DNA from: Paludibacteraceae bacterium
GTDB taxonomy: Bacteria > Bacteroidota > Bacteroidia > Bacteroidales > Paludibacteraceae
Reading direction: 5' to 3'
Assembly (NCBI GenBank): GCA_028694915.1
Contig: JAQVJY010000007.1
Span: 30,059 to 94,058 of the forward strand
Length of the DNA: 64,000 bases
The notes below the pieces were generated by a model. That model ran no database searches. It worked only from the letters and a program-made list of their open reading frames with translations, and had not been told where the DNA came from. Made by a program: the position numbers and the translations under genes. Below, in pieces: positions 34,813-44,874 of this stretch. Within the stretch, counting starts at the first letter, position 1, and the number at the start of each line of letters is the position of its first letter.

Positions 34813-34854
34813 CAAAAAAAACGGATGAGCACCGTGTGGTGTCATCCGTTTTTT
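34813..34854 (-). terminator. Intrinsic terminator of asnB
   Basis: Stem AAAAACGGATGA/TCATCCGTTTTT with a 13-base loop and flanking A/T-tracts, 19 bases after the asnB stop. Confidence 0.87.
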
Positions 34855-34872
34855 GTGAAGTATACTGTTGTT

Positions 34873-36549
34873 TTATTTATTTTTCTGGTAACTTTGGTCG
34901 TGTACGCCAGCTACGGCGCGTCCCGAAGGATCGACCATGTTTTTGAACGCGGCGTCCCACTCCAGGGCAATAGGCGTGCTACACGCTACCGAAGGCACCG
35001 AGGGCACACAGCGTGCCGCTTGGTTGGAGGGAAACTGTTTTTCAAACAGCGAGCGGTAGTAATATTCCTCTTTCGTCATGGGCGGATTTACAGGGAAACG
35101 TTCGTTTACACGCGCCATCTGTGCGTCGCTTACTTGTGCCGATGTCAGCGTGCGTAGCGTGTCAATCCAGTTGTAGCCAACACCGTCGGAGAATTGCTCT
35201 TTTTGGCGCCACGCCACACTTTCGGGTAGATAATCTTCAAACGCTTTGCGCAAGATCCATTTTTCCATTTTTCCGTTGCCCGCCATTTTATCTTTCGGAT
35301 TGAGGCGCATCGCTACGTCTAGAAATTCTTTGTCGAGAAATGGTACGCGTCCTTCCACGCCCCACGCAGCCAACGATTTGTTGGCACGTAAGCAGTCGTA
35401 TAAATGGAGTTTATCGAGTTTACGCACGGTTTCTTTGTGAAATTCTTCGGCGTTTGGTGCTTTGTGGAAATAGAGATAACCACCAAAAATTTCGTCGGCG
35501 CCTTCGCCCGAAAGCACCATTTTTACGCCCATCGATTTGATAAATCGCGCGAGCAGATACATCGGCGTACTGGCACGAATGGTGGTGACGTCGTATGTTT
35601 CGATATGGTAAATCACGTCGCGAATGGCGTCGAGTCCTTCCTGAATGGTAAAGGTAATTTCGTGGTGAATGGTGCCAATATGGTCGGCCACTTTACGAGC
35701 GGCAGCCAAGTCGGGCGAGCCTACTAAACCCACAGCAAACGAGTGGAGTTGTGGCCACCAAGCGGCTTCTGTATTGCCCGATTCGATGCGCATAGCGGCA
35801 AATTTCTTGGCGATAGCCGAAATAATGGACGAATCCAAACCACCTGACAACAGCACGCCATAAGGCACGTCGGCCATGAGTTGGCGTTCCACTGCATCTT
35901 CTAACGCTTGGCGCAGCTCGTCGATGTTGGTGATGTTATCTTTTACGTTGTTGTAATCCATCCAGTCGCGTGTGTACCATTTGGTCGGCTTTTGGTCGGG
36001 ACTGTACATATATTGCCCAGGTAAAAATTCTTCAATCAAGGTGCATTGTCCTTCCAGTGCTTTGAGTTCCGAAGCTACGTAATAGGTGCCGTAATCGTCC
36101 CAACCTTGATAGAGTGGAATAATGCCCATATGATCACGTCCAATGAGAAAGACGTCGTTTTCGATGTCGTATAGCGCAAATGCAAAAATACCGTTCAACT
36201 CTTCGAGGAAATTTGGTCCTTTTTCGCGATAGAGTGCAAGAATCACTTCGCAGTCCGATTTGGTGAGAAATTCGTAGCTGCCTTCTAGCCGTCGGCGTAT
36301 CTCTTGGTGGTTGTATATCTCGCCGTTTACCGCCAATACGAGTTTGCCATCTTTGCTGTAAAGTGGTTGTCGACCTGAAGCAGGATCGACAATGGCGAGG
36401 CGTTCGTGCGCTAAAATGGCGTTATCGTTCGAATAGATGCCTGACCAATCGGGCCCACGGTGGCGGATTTTCTTCGATAAATTTAAAATTTGTGGGCGCA
36501 ATTCGTCCACTGGTTGCTTGATGTTAAAGGCGCATACAATTCCACACAT
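34873..36549 (-). CDS. asnB: Glutamine-hydrolysing asparagine synthetase B
   Basis: A 558-residue class II amidotransferase that makes asparagine from aspartate, ATP and glutamine. The start MCGIVCAF leaves Cys2 as the glutaminase nucleophile after Met removal. The glutaminase domain shows RHRGPDWSGI, LAHERLAIVDPASGRQPL and AVNGEIYNHQEIR. The synthetase domain has the ATP-pyrophosphatase loop VLLSGGLDSSIISAI at about residue 230, then SGEGADEIFGGY and VEGRVPFLDKEFLD. It ends without extra domains. The promoter box at 36637-36630 overlaps the terminator of the upstream operon. The gene is transcribed alone. Confidence 0.96.
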   Translation of the reverse strand: MCGIVCAFNIKQPVDELRPQILNLSKKIRHRGPDWSGIYSNDNAILAHERLAIVDPASGRQPLYSKDGKLVLAVNGEIYNHQEIRRRLEGSYEFLTKSDCEVILALYREKGPNFLEELNGIFAFALYDIENDVFLIGRDHMGIIPLYQGWDDYGTYYVASELKALEGQCTLIEEFLPGQYMYSPDQKPTKWYTRDWMDYNNVKDNITNIDELRQALEDAVERQLMADVPYGVLLSGGLDSSIISAIAKKFAAMRIESGNTEAAWWPQLHSFAVGLVGSPDLAAARKVADHIGTIHHEITFTIQEGLDAIRDVIYHIETYDVTTIRASTPMYLLARFIKSMGVKMVLSGEGADEIFGGYLYFHKAPNAEEFHKETVRKLDKLHLYDCLRANKSLAAWGVEGRVPFLDKEFLDVAMRLNPKDKMAGNGKMEKWILRKAFEDYLPESVAWRQKEQFSDGVGYNWIDTLRTLTSAQVSDAQMARVNERFPVNPPMTKEEYYYRSLFEKQFPSNQAARCVPSVPSVACSTPIALEWDAAFKNMVDPSGRAVAGVHDQSYQKNK

Positions 36550-36597
36550 AGGCTTGGTAATTAAATCAGTTTATCACGCTGGTTAGCGCACAAAAAA

Positions 36598-36628
36598 AGA
36601 AAGTTAAAACTGTTTAGGTTTTAACTTT
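36598..36628 (-). terminator. Intrinsic terminator of the trpS operon
   Basis: AAAGTTAAAAC, 7-base loop, GTTTTAACTTT, then TTTCTTTTTTTG when read on minus. It follows the cysteine-rich gene and sits inside the promoter region of asnB. Confidence 0.75.
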
Positions 36629-36629
36629 G

Positions 36630-36637
36630 CAAATATA
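36630..36637 (-). promoter_or_regulatory. Bacteroidota -7 box for asnB
   Basis: TATATTTG on minus, immediately before the hairpin at 36628-36600. A start about 7 bases downstream would fall inside the hairpin's first arm, so asnB transcripts would not form the full terminator. Confidence 0.55.
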
Positions 36638-36669
36638 GTTTTTTTTTGAAAATAAAACGACTAATCCAA

Positions 36670-36843
36670 TTATTGTGTGAAGAGTTCTTTTAAGCAGTTG
36701 ATGCACAAACAATCGGGATACGTTTGTTTTAATTTTTCGTGTTGTGAAGCGGAAAGTACGATGGCAGCGCATTGGCACTTACTTATATTTTCGTGGTTAC
36801 AAATAAATGGAGCACCGCAGCGTGGGCAGAGTTTTTCTTTCAT
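36670..36843 (-). CDS. Small cysteine-rich CWC-family protein
   Basis: A 57-residue protein with eight cysteines: CPRCG (6, 9), Cys15, Cys23 and Cys25, Cys45 and Cys47, and Cys50, plus a conserved end (DCLCINCLKELF). This pattern, CPxCGxxFxC...CxC...CLCxxC, is that of the cysteine-rich CWC family, which probably binds zinc. The ATG (MKEKLCPRC) lies 24 bases after the stop of the DMT transporter gene on the same strand, so it is the last gene of trpS-DMT-CWC and ends before the terminator at 36628. The function is unknown. Confidence 0.8.
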   Translation of the reverse strand: MKEKLCPRCGAPFICNHENISKCQCAAIVLSASQHEKLKQTYPDCLCINCLKELFTQ

Positions 36844-36867
36844 GGGAGTTAACGTATTGTCCAGTTA

Positions 36868-37785
36868 CTATAAAATAGTATCGTCGCGTTGCGCTTTCTT
36901 GGTTCTGAATTGCATTTGGCTGATGAATAAACCAATAATAACAATAGCGATAGCGACTATTTTAATAGTGGGCAACGTTTCGTCGTATAATAGCCACATA
37001 AATAATGCAGTACAACCTGGCATAATATTACAGAAGGCATTGGCACGAGTTACACCCAACTTACGTACGCTATAACAGAATAGTACAAAAGAAAGTACGG
37101 AAGCAAATATAGCCAAAGTTAAAATGGCATAAAATGACCGCCATTGAAAATCAATTTGGTGGATTGTTTCAAAGTCTTTAATAAAGAATGCTGGAATAAA
37201 AAATAGTAAACTAAAGAGATAAACATAAAAAACGATGGTGGTGGCATTGTATTTCTCTGGAACTTTTTTGAGCATTGACGAGTAGATTAAAGCCGCAACT
37301 ACTGCTAACATGAGCACTAATAACCCAAGTGGTTTTACTACAATTTCTTCTTTCTCAACCACCAGCATGAGCACACCCGCCAACGAAATAATAATTCCTA
37401 ACATGTTGCTCCACGTAACGTGTTCACGCAGAATAATAAAGGCAAACAGCGGTGCAAATAGCGGAATAGTCGATAAGATAACCGATGCGACGGTAGGTGA
37501 CACAAGCGTTAACCCGTAGGCTTCGCACACAAAGTAACAAAATGGTTCAGCAAAAGCGGCAATGAGTAAATATTTGGCATCTTTGCGGTCAAGTCGTTTT
37601 ATTTGTTTCGTTAAGCCTCCTATCACACCTAAAATAATAGCCGCCAATACCATACGCATGGTGACCAATGTTATAGGAGGAAAACTTTCTAAGCCAATAC
37701 GCGTAAAAATGAACGATGCCGACCAAATGGTCATGGCAACTAAAATAGCGATATAAGCTTTGGTATTAGTTGTTTTTGGTGTCAT
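36868..37785 (-). CDS. DMT-superfamily (EamA) transporter
   Basis: The start at MTPKTTNTKAYIA (37785) gives 305 residues and places the gene 4 bases after the trpS stop; a longer reading from 37806 would overlap trpS. There are ten hydrophobic helices arranged as two EamA repeats. The first has MTIWSASFIFTRIGLE and PPITLVTMRMVLAA. The conserved region between them (LSTIPLFAPLFAFIILRE) and the second-repeat LGVTRANAFCNIMPGCTAL are typical. Such proteins usually export amino acids, nucleotides or metabolites. The substrate cannot be read from sequence. It is co-transcribed with trpS and the small cysteine-rich protein. Confidence 0.87.
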   Translation of the reverse strand: MTPKTTNTKAYIAILVAMTIWSASFIFTRIGLESFPPITLVTMRMVLAAIILGVIGGLTKQIKRLDRKDAKYLLIAAFAEPFCYFVCEAYGLTLVSPTVASVILSTIPLFAPLFAFIILREHVTWSNMLGIIISLAGVLMLVVEKEEIVVKPLGLLVLMLAVVAALIYSSMLKKVPEKYNATTIVFYVYLFSLLFFIPAFFIKDFETIHQIDFQWRSFYAILTLAIFASVLSFVLFCYSVRKLGVTRANAFCNIMPGCTALFMWLLYDETLPTIKIVAIAIVIIGLFISQMQFRTKKAQRDDTIL

Positions 37786-37789
37786 AAAT

Positions 37790-38779
37790 TTAGCCTTTAA
37801 AACCAATAATCTCCCGTACTTCTTTCACTGTTTGAGCAGCACTTTCGCGTGCTTTTTCGGCACCTTGGCGGGCAATTTTTTCTAGTAATGGTTTGTTGGC
37901 TGCATAGTCCATCAAACGCTCACGAATTGGCTCATTAAAAGCTGCAATATCTTGTGCAATCTGTTTTTTTAAATCGCCATAACGAATGGAGCAGTCGTTC
38001 CATTTTTCGTTGAAAAAATCGTAAGTGTCTTTGGTAGAAACAATATCCAAGAAGGTAAACAAATTTTCAATCACTTCTGGTTTTGGGCTGTTAGGGGCAG
38101 TAGGCCCTGCATCGGTTACGGCTTTCATCACTTTTTTGCGAATGGTTTCGCTGTCATCCATCAAGTAGATGCAGTTGCCTTCGCTTTTGCCCATTTTACC
38201 AGAACCATCAAGCCCTGGAATTTTCACAGCTTTTTCACTCAGTGAGAAATTTTGTGGTTCTGGGAAAAAATCAACGCCATACATGGTGTTAAAACGACGA
38301 GCAAATTTACGTGCCATTTCCATGTTTTGTTCTTGATCTTTACCTACAGGTACTTTCACTGCCTTGTGCTGCAAAATATCAGCAGCCATTAAAGTAGGGT
38401 AGGTGAGCAATCCAGCATTCACATTTTCAGGCTGTTTGCGTGCTTTTTCTTTGAACGTGGTGCAGCGTTCCATTTCGCCCAAATAGGCGTTCATATTGAG
38501 ATATAAATAGAGTTCAAGCACCTCTTTTACGTCGCTTTGTACATAAATGGTGGCTTTTTCAGGATCGATGCCACAAGCCAAATATTCCGCTAAAATAGTA
38601 TGTGCACTTTGAACAATATCTTCTGGTTTGGGACGTGTTGTAAGCGAGTGCCAATCGGCAATAAAGAAATAACAGTTATAGTCATTTTGCATCTGTATAA
38701 AACTTTTTACAGCGCCAAAATAGTTTCCTAAATGTAAATTTCCAGTTGGGCGAATGCCACTTACCACAATTTCTTTCAT
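37790..38779 (-). CDS. trpS: Tryptophanyl-tRNA synthetase
   Basis: A 329-residue class I synthetase that charges tRNA-Trp. The HIGH-type motif is PTGNLHLGNYFGAV near residues 10-25. The KMSKS-type loop is GSGKMGKSEGN at about 198, and the binding-pocket segment GKDQEQNMEMARKFARRFN is conserved. Length and order are normal for bacterial TrpS. It follows alaS after 53 bases and overlaps none of its neighbours. The next gene is the DMT transporter, 4 bases after the stop. Confidence 0.96.
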   Translation of the reverse strand: MKEIVVSGIRPTGNLHLGNYFGAVKSFIQMQNDYNCYFFIADWHSLTTRPKPEDIVQSAHTILAEYLACGIDPEKATIYVQSDVKEVLELYLYLNMNAYLGEMERCTTFKEKARKQPENVNAGLLTYPTLMAADILQHKAVKVPVGKDQEQNMEMARKFARRFNTMYGVDFFPEPQNFSLSEKAVKIPGLDGSGKMGKSEGNCIYLMDDSETIRKKVMKAVTDAGPTAPNSPKPEVIENLFTFLDIVSTKDTYDFFNEKWNDCSIRYGDLKKQIAQDIAAFNEPIRERLMDYAANKPLLEKIARQGAEKARESAAQTVKEVREIIGFKG

Positions 38780-38832
38780 ATTGTTAGTTTTTTGTATTAC
38801 AGTTTGCTTTTTCAGCAGATCGTTATGTTTTT

Positions 38833-41451
38833 TTATTTTATTAATTCAATCACTTGATCTACAGCAGCATTCATGCCTTCAGGTTTTTTACCACCAGCCG
38901 ATGCCATAAATGGTTGACCACCGCCACCGCCTTCGATGAGTTTGGCAGCTTCGCGCACCATATTTCCTGCGTGAAAACCAGCATCTACCATTGGTTGACT
39001 CAAAAATACGGTCAACGTTGGCTTACCTTCGTAGATAGTACCAGCTACAAACATAAATTTAGTATCAGCAAATTTACCTTTGAAGTGAGGCACTATATTT
39101 TTATACATATCAGGTGTTTCGTTGCCCATGTGACGAATCACTTTGATACCATTGATTTCTTGTGCGTGTTGAAGCAACGTTTCGCGCAGTTGTAGAGCGC
39201 GTTCTTGCATGAAATCTTCTACTTTCTTTTTCCAAATAGAGTTGTCTTCAAGCGATTTTTTTGCGGCTGAAATAATGTCGGGTGTGTTGTTAAATAACTC
39301 TTGAACAGCACGTTGCATATCTTGTAGATTGTCTACTAAAAATTCAGCATTTTCGCCTGTTACTGCTTCGATACGACGAATACCAGCTGCAATAGAACTT
39401 TCGGAAACGATGCGTAACATACCAATATTTCCTGTGGCTTTTACGTGTGTGCCACCACATAATTCTACGGATGAACCATATTTAATGACACGTACACTGT
39501 CGCCATATTTTTCGCCAAACAAAGCCATGGCTCCCATATTTTTTGCTTCAGCAATAGGAACATTACGGTGTTCGTTGAGTAGTACGTTTTCTCTAATACG
39601 TTTGTTAACCATGTGTTCCAACGTGCGCAACTCTTCAGGTGTTACTTTTTGGAAGTGCGAGAAGTCGAAGCGAAGCGATTCAGCCGATACGTAAGAACCT
39701 TTTTGTTCTACGTGAGTGCCCAGTAATTCGCGCAAGGCTTCGTGCAATAAGTGTGTAGCAGAGTGGTTAGCTTCTATCGCTGCACGACGTTTTTCATTTA
39801 CTGTGGCGGTGAATAAGGCTGCAATATCGTCTGGCAGTTCGGTTAAAATATGAACAGCCAAATTGTTTTCACGTTTGGTGTCTTGTACTTGAAAGATTTG
39901 ACCATAATGTGTTAATGTCCCTGTGTCGCCTACTTGTCCTCCCATTTCGGCATAAAATGGTGTTTTGCTTAAAACTACTTGATAGTAATCTTTACCTTTT
40001 TGAGCCATCTTGCGGTAACGCAAAATGCGAGTTTCACAAGTTAGTTCATCATAACCCACAAATGACGAATCGCCTTCGGCTACGCTAATCCAGTCGCCCG
40101 TTTCTACTGCAGCGGCATTACGTGCACGGTTTTTCTGTTTTTCCATTTCGGTATTGAAATCATCGGAATTCAGTGTTAAACCGTTTTCTTTCAAAATGAG
40201 TTCGGTTAAGTCGAGTGGGAAACCGTATGTGTCGTACAACGTGAAAGCGTCCACACCTGAAATCTCAGAACGTTTTGCTTTTTTAGTATCTTCCATCACT
40301 TTGTCTAACAGACGAATACCTGTTTCTAACGTACGTAAAAACGATTCTTCCTCTTCTTTAATCACCTTTTCGATAAGCGATTGTTGAGCTTTGAGTTCAG
40401 GATAAGCCTCACCCATGTTCTCAATCAACGCAGGAATGAGTTTATACATAAATGCGCTACGTTGGTTCATAAATGTATAACCATAACGCACTGCACGACG
40501 TAAAATACGACGAATAACATAACCAGCTTTGGCGTTGCTTGGCAACTGTCCGTCGGTAATGGCAAAAGCAATGGTACGAATGTGGTCGGCAATAACGCGC
40601 ATCGCGATATCCACTTTTTTGTCGGCTCCATACTTACAATTACAAACTTCGCCAATGTTTTGGAGTAGTGGTTGGAATACGTCCGTGTCGTAGTTCGATT
40701 TTTTGCCTTGTACAGCTACGCATAAGCGTTCGAAACCCATACCAGTATCGATAACTTTGTTTGGAAGTGACTCCAAGGAACCATCGGCTTTACGGTTGTA
40801 TTGCATAAAGACGTTATTCCAAATCTCAATAACTTGTGGATGATCGCCATTTACGAGCGTTTTACCATCTATTTTAGCGCGTTCTTCATCGGAACGTAAA
40901 TCGATGTGAATTTCGGAACAAGGACCGCAAGGGCCTGTATCACCCATTTCCCAGAAATTATCTTTTTTATTACCGTTGATGATGCGGTCTTTTGGAATAT
41001 ATTTTTCCCACATAGCAGCAGCTTCCTCGTCGCGGGTAAGGCCTTCGCTTGGAGCTCCTTCAAACACGGTAACATAGAGTCTGTTTTTGTCGAGTTTCAG
41101 TACTTCGGTGAGGTATTCCCACGCCCATGCAATGGCTTCAGCTTTAAAATAGTCGCCAAATGACCAGTTGCCCAACATTTCGAACATGGTGTGGTGATAG
41201 GTGTCGTGTCCTACTTCTTCCAAATCGTTGTGTTTACCGCTCACGCGCAAACATTTTTGAGAATCGGCAACGCGTGGATAGACAATAGGGTCATTGCCTA
41301 AAATAATGTTTTTAAATTGATTCATCCCCGCATTGGTAAACATCAAAGTTGGGTCATCTTTAATAACCATTGGAGCAGAAGGTACAATGTGGTGTCCTTT
41401 TGAAGCGAAAAAATCCAAAAACGATTGGCGAATCTCTTTCGACGTCATCAT
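38833..41451 (-). CDS. alaS: Alanyl-tRNA synthetase
   Basis: The frame is open upstream to 41481. The start at [15 protein letters not shown] (41451) fits the family N-terminus and gives 872 residues. It charges tRNA-Ala and edits Ser and Gly mischarging. The class II core is at the N-terminus ([20 protein letters not shown], then [11 protein letters not shown] and [18 protein letters not shown]). The editing domain carries the zinc-binding [13 protein letters not shown] and the CGGTHV motif. The C-Ala domain ends with [15 protein letters not shown]. The promoter box at 41575-41568 is divergent from that of the M23 peptidase. The gene precedes trpS on the same strand. Confidence 0.96.
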   Translation of the reverse strand: MMTSKEIRQSFLDFFASKGHHIVPSAPMVIKDDPTLMFTNAGMNQFKNIILGNDPIVYPRVADSQKCLRVSGKHNDLEEVGHDTYHHTMFEMLGNWSFGDYFKAEAIAWAWEYLTEVLKLDKNRLYVTVFEGAPSEGLTRDEEAAAMWEKYIPKDRIINGNKKDNFWEMGDTGPCGPCSEIHIDLRSDEERAKIDGKTLVNGDHPQVIEIWNNVFMQYNRKADGSLESLPNKVIDTGMGFERLCVAVQGKKSNYDTDVFQPLLQNIGEVCNCKYGADKKVDIAMRVIADHIRTIAFAITDGQLPSNAKAGYVIRRILRRAVRYGYTFMNQRSAFMYKLIPALIENMGEAYPELKAQQSLIEKVIKEEEESFLRTLETGIRLLDKVMEDTKKAKRSEISGVDAFTLYDTYGFPLDLTELILKENGLTLNSDDFNTEMEKQKNRARNAAAVETGDWISVAEGDSSFVGYDELTCETRILRYRKMAQKGKDYYQVVLSKTPFYAEMGGQVGDTGTLTHYGQIFQVQDTKRENNLAVHILTELPDDIAALFTATVNEKRRAAIEANHSATHLLHEALRELLGTHVEQKGSYVSAESLRFDFSHFQKVTPEELRTLEHMVNKRIRENVLLNEHRNVPIAEAKNMGAMALFGEKYGDSVRVIKYGSSVELCGGTHVKATGNIGMLRIVSESSIAAGIRRIEAVTGENAEFLVDNLQDMQRAVQELFNNTPDIISAAKKSLEDNSIWKKKVEDFMQERALQLRETLLQHAQEINGIKVIRHMGNETPDMYKNIVPHFKGKFADTKFMFVAGTIYEGKPTLTVFLSQPMVDAGFHAGNMVREAAKLIEGGGGGQPFMASAGGKKPEGMNAAVDQVIELIK

Positions 41452-41567
41452 AATCTTATCGAGTTTAATTGTTAAAATCAAGTGTGTAAAATGCAGTAAA
41501 TAAAGCTATTAAATTCACTTTGAAAAGTGGGTTCTATCAGGCTTCCTTATTTTCGTTAAATCAGGCG

Positions 41568-41575
41568 CAAATTTA
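41568..41575 (-). promoter_or_regulatory. Bacteroidota -7 box for alaS
   Basis: TAAATTTG on minus followed by CGCC, 117 bases before the alaS start. Confidence 0.5.
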
Positions 41576-41587
41576 ATGAAATTTTAT

Positions 41588-41595
41588 TACTTTTG
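41588..41595 (+). promoter_or_regulatory. Bacteroidota -7 box for the M23 peptidase gene
   Basis: TACTTTTG followed by CAG, 47 bases before the ATG. It lies back-to-back with the alaS box. Confidence 0.6.
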
Positions 41596-41641
41596 CAGTT
41601 CCCGTCCGAAATAAATTCGCCCGACGATATATTCATTAGTT

Positions 41642-42613
41642 ATGGCACGTAAAACCAAGTTTCATTTTAACCCCGAAACGCTTTCGTATGAGAAGGTTGA
41701 GACTACTACATGGGGTATTGTGAAGAAGGTTGGGCTGCATCTGTTGACGAGTTTATTTTCAGGTGCCATCTTTTTCTTTATTTTTATTTGGTTGGTCGAG
41801 TCGCCTGAAGAAAAACAACTTTCATCAGAAAATGCCCGTATGAAGGTGCAGTATAAATTGATGGAACGTCGTATTGGTGATTTACAATCAATTTTAACCG
41901 ATTTACAGCAGCGTGATGATAATTTGTATCGGGTGGTTTTCCAAGCAGATCCTATTCCTTATGAAGTACGACGTAGTAGTATTGGTAATAAAAATCGTTA
42001 CGAGGAATTTTCTGACATGTCCAATTCGAGTTTGTTAATTGCCACAGCTCAACAAATAGACGATTTATCTAAACAAACCTATATTCAGTCGCAATCGTAC
42101 GATCAATTGGTAAAACTGGCTAAACAAAATAAATTACGCTTAGAGCATTTGCCAGCTATTCAGCCTATTTTGAATAAAGATTTACGTCGTGTGGCTTCTG
42201 GTTTTGGCGTGCGTATCGACCCTATTTATCGTCGACCTAAGATGCACCAAGGTATGGACTTTACAGCACCAATTGGAACTGATATTTTTGCTACTGGTAA
42301 CGGTCAGGTGGTTGAAGCGGGTTGGAAGCAAGGATACGGTAATGCGGTTAAAATTAATCATGGATTTGGGTATGAAACCCTTTATGCCCATATGCACAAA
42401 ATAAATGTGCGTTCTGGACAGCGAGTTACACGTGGTGAAGTGATAGGTAAAGTAGGAAATACCGGCAAATCAACAGGTCCTCACTTACATTATGAGGTTC
42501 GTTATCAAGGCAAGCCTGTGAATCCACAAAACTATTATTTCCTCGATTTGTCCCCAGAACAATACGATGAAATGGTACAATTGTCCCAAAATGCTGGTCA
42601 AGTATTTGACTAA
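41642..42613 (+). CDS. Membrane-anchored M23 murein endopeptidase
   Basis: A 323-residue protein. A soluble N-terminal 35 residues is followed by one membrane helix (about 35-53, SGAIFFFIFIWLVE) and a coiled-coil stalk (about 60-105). The C-terminal M23/LytM domain starts at about residue 180. The zinc and catalytic residues appear intact: HQGMDFTAPIGTD (His and Asp), and GPHLHYEVR with the HxH pair. Members of this type cleave peptidoglycan cross-links and help in cell shape or division. It stands upstream of the (p)ppGpp gene after 15 bases and is probably co-transcribed with it. Confidence 0.9.
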   Translation: MARKTKFHFNPETLSYEKVETTTWGIVKKVGLHLLTSLFSGAIFFFIFIWLVESPEEKQLSSENARMKVQYKLMERRIGDLQSILTDLQQRDDNLYRVVFQADPIPYEVRRSSIGNKNRYEEFSDMSNSSLLIATAQQIDDLSKQTYIQSQSYDQLVKLAKQNKLRLEHLPAIQPILNKDLRRVASGFGVRIDPIYRRPKMHQGMDFTAPIGTDIFATGNGQVVEAGWKQGYGNAVKINHGFGYETLYAHMHKINVRSGQRVTRGEVIGKVGNTGKSTGPHLHYEVRYQGKPVNPQNYYFLDLSPEQYDEMVQLSQNAGQVFD

Positions 42614-42628
42614 AACCAACAATACAAT

Positions 42629-44866
42629 ATGAACACGTTTGTTAATCTCACTCAAGCAGAAGAAGATGAAATGATTCAAAAAGAGTTTCAGGCTCTTTTG
42701 CAGGATTATGCGGCCACCCGCCATAAACAAAAAGTTGAAATTATTACGCGCGCCTTCGAGTTTGCCAATAAAGCTCATAAAGGTACAAAACGTCGTTCTG
42801 GTGAACCTTACATCATGCACCCGTTGTCAGTAGCACGCATTGTAGTGAAGGAAATTGGGTTAGGTTCTACTTCTATTTGTTCAGCCCTTTTGCACGATGT
42901 TGTAGAAGATACCGATTATACTTGTGAGGATATAGAAGAATTATTTGGACCAAAAATAGCTTCGATTGTTAGTGGTTTAACCAAAATTTCGGGTGGCATT
43001 TTTGGTGATAAAGCGTCTGAGCAAGCCGAGAATTTTCGTCGTTTAATTCTCACCATTCCTGAAGATGTACGTGTTATTTTGATTAAAATGGCCGATCGTT
43101 TGCACAATATGCGTACGCTTGGTTCCATGCCTCCTGCCAAACAGCTTAAAATCACAGGTGAAACTCAGTATATTTATGCACCATTAGCCCAACGTCTAGG
43201 TTTCTTTCTTATAAAAACTGAGCTCGAGAATTTAAGTTTTAAATACGAACAACCATCTGTTTATCACAAACTTGAAGAACAAATAAACGAGGTAACTCCA
43301 CAGCTGGAACAATCGTTTCAAGATTTTATAGAACCAATTAAGCGGTTGTTGGACTCCTATAAATATAATTATGACATAACGAGTCGTATTAAATCACCAT
43401 ACTCCGTATTTCGGAAAATGCAAAAAAAGCATATTTCATTTGACGAAGTATATGATTTATTGGCCGTTCGTATTATTCTTAAACCAAAACCAGGAGAAAA
43501 CGAGAAAGCTAATTGTTGGGTTACTTATTCAGCGCTGACATCCATTTATAAAGCGCATCCCGACCGTACACGCGATTGGATTAATACACCAAAAGCAAAT
43601 GGTTATGAAGCGTTGCACGTTACTTTAATGGGTCCTGCTGGTAATTGGATTGAGGTTCAAATTCGTAGTGAACGTATGAACGAGATTGCCGAACATGGTT
43701 TGGCTGCCCATTGGAAATACAAAACAGGTTCTGAAGAACAATCAGATTTGGATTTGTGGCTCAAATCGCTCAAAGAGATGTTGGATACAGCTGATTATGC
43801 CAACGCGGTCGATTTCATGGATACATTTCAACTTAATTTGTATTCTACTGAAATATATGTATTTACGCCTCAAGGCGATATTAAAAAAATGCCCGCAAAA
43901 TCAACTGCTCTCGATTTTGCGTTTGCCCTGCATACCGATATTGGCGTTCACTGTATAGGCGCTAAGGTGGATCATAAATTGGTTCCATTGAGTTATGAAT
44001 TGAAAAGTGGCGATCAGGTTGAAATATTGACATCGAAAACACAGCGTCCTCAGCCCGAATGGATTGATTTGGTGACTACGGCCAGAGCAAAAAGCCAATT
44101 GAAGTCGTTGTTCAAAAAGGAGTATAAGGCCATACAAAAAGCTGGTCAGAAACTGATTGAAGATAGTTTGGCGAAACTCGAATTGCCATTTAATAATACC
44201 ACGATTCAGCGTTTATTGGAATATTATAAGTTGAATAATGTTGTGGAATTATTTGCATCGGCCGCCAAAGAACGATTGGATTTGTCGAAAATTGAAACGG
44301 TTATTTTCAAAGAAAAAGCTCAAAGTCGTTGGGTTAAAATTTGGAAATTAAATTTCGGCAATGCCAAAAATGCAAAGAAAGGCAAAGCCACTCCATCGGA
44401 ATCGCCTGATACAAAACAAAAAACGATTCATTTAACCGACGCTGATGTTGGTAATACCTATAAAATTGCCGAGTGCTGTCAGCCGATTCCTGGCGATCCT
44501 GTACTTGGTTTCTTGGATGATTCTGGCACTGTAGTAGTGCACAAATTGGATTGTCCTACCGCACAAAAGCTCAAAAGTAGTTATGGAAATCGCATTCTTA
44601 CGGCTGAGTGGGCTACGCATAAAGTATTGTCATTCCTTACTACCATCGAAATTTCAGGTTTAGACGAAGTTGGTATGTTACGCCGCATCGTAAAAATTGT
44701 GACCGAAGATTACAACATCAACATCAAGAGTATTAATATTGACTCCAAAGATGGCGTGTTCAATGGACAATTGGCCATTTATGTTTATAGCACTGAAGAT
44801 ATTAACTTGTTGTGCATGAATTTATTGAAGGTTTCAGCCATTAAATCGGTGAAGCGTATTTCGTAA
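42629..44866 (+). CDS. Bifunctional (p)ppGpp synthetase/hydrolase, Rel/SpoT family
   Basis: A 745-residue long RSH enzyme controlling the stringent response. The N-terminal HD hydrolase domain has YIMHPLSVARIV, the paired LLHDVVEDTDY and MADRLHNMRTL, so hydrolysis is expected. The synthetase domain follows with YDLLAVRIIL, NGYEALHVTL and EIQIRSERM. The TGS domain (about 400-460, with YVFTPQGDIKKMP) and an ACT domain at the end (LSFLTTIEISGLDEVGML) complete the normal order. A Lys/Ser-rich linker lies around residue 580. Both activities look intact, as in other Bacteroidota Rel proteins. The neighbouring M23 peptidase upstream and the DUF5131 gene (8 bases downstream) may share a transcript with it. 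Confidence 0.95.
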   Translation: MNTFVNLTQAEEDEMIQKEFQALLQDYAATRHKQKVEIITRAFEFANKAHKGTKRRSGEPYIMHPLSVARIVVKEIGLGSTSICSALLHDVVEDTDYTCEDIEELFGPKIASIVSGLTKISGGIFGDKASEQAENFRRLILTIPEDVRVILIKMADRLHNMRTLGSMPPAKQLKITGETQYIYAPLAQRLGFFLIKTELENLSFKYEQPSVYHKLEEQINEVTPQLEQSFQDFIEPIKRLLDSYKYNYDITSRIKSPYSVFRKMQKKHISFDEVYDLLAVRIILKPKPGENEKANCWVTYSALTSIYKAHPDRTRDWINTPKANGYEALHVTLMGPAGNWIEVQIRSERMNEIAEHGLAAHWKYKTGSEEQSDLDLWLKSLKEMLDTADYANAVDFMDTFQLNLYSTEIYVFTPQGDIKKMPAKSTALDFAFALHTDIGVHCIGAKVDHKLVPLSYELKSGDQVEILTSKTQRPQPEWIDLVTTARAKSQLKSLFKKEYKAIQKAGQKLIEDSLAKLELPFNNTTIQRLLEYYKLNNVVELFASAAKERLDLSKIETVIFKEKAQSRWVKIWKLNFGNAKNAKKGKATPSESPDTKQKTIHLTDADVGNTYKIAECCQPIPGDPVLGFLDDSGTVVVHKLDCPTAQKLKSSYGNRILTAEWATHKVLSFLTTIEISGLDEVGMLRRIVKIVTEDYNINIKSINIDSKDGVFNGQLAIYVYSTEDINLLCMNLLKVSAIKSVKRIS

Positions 44867-44874
44867 ATTCAACC

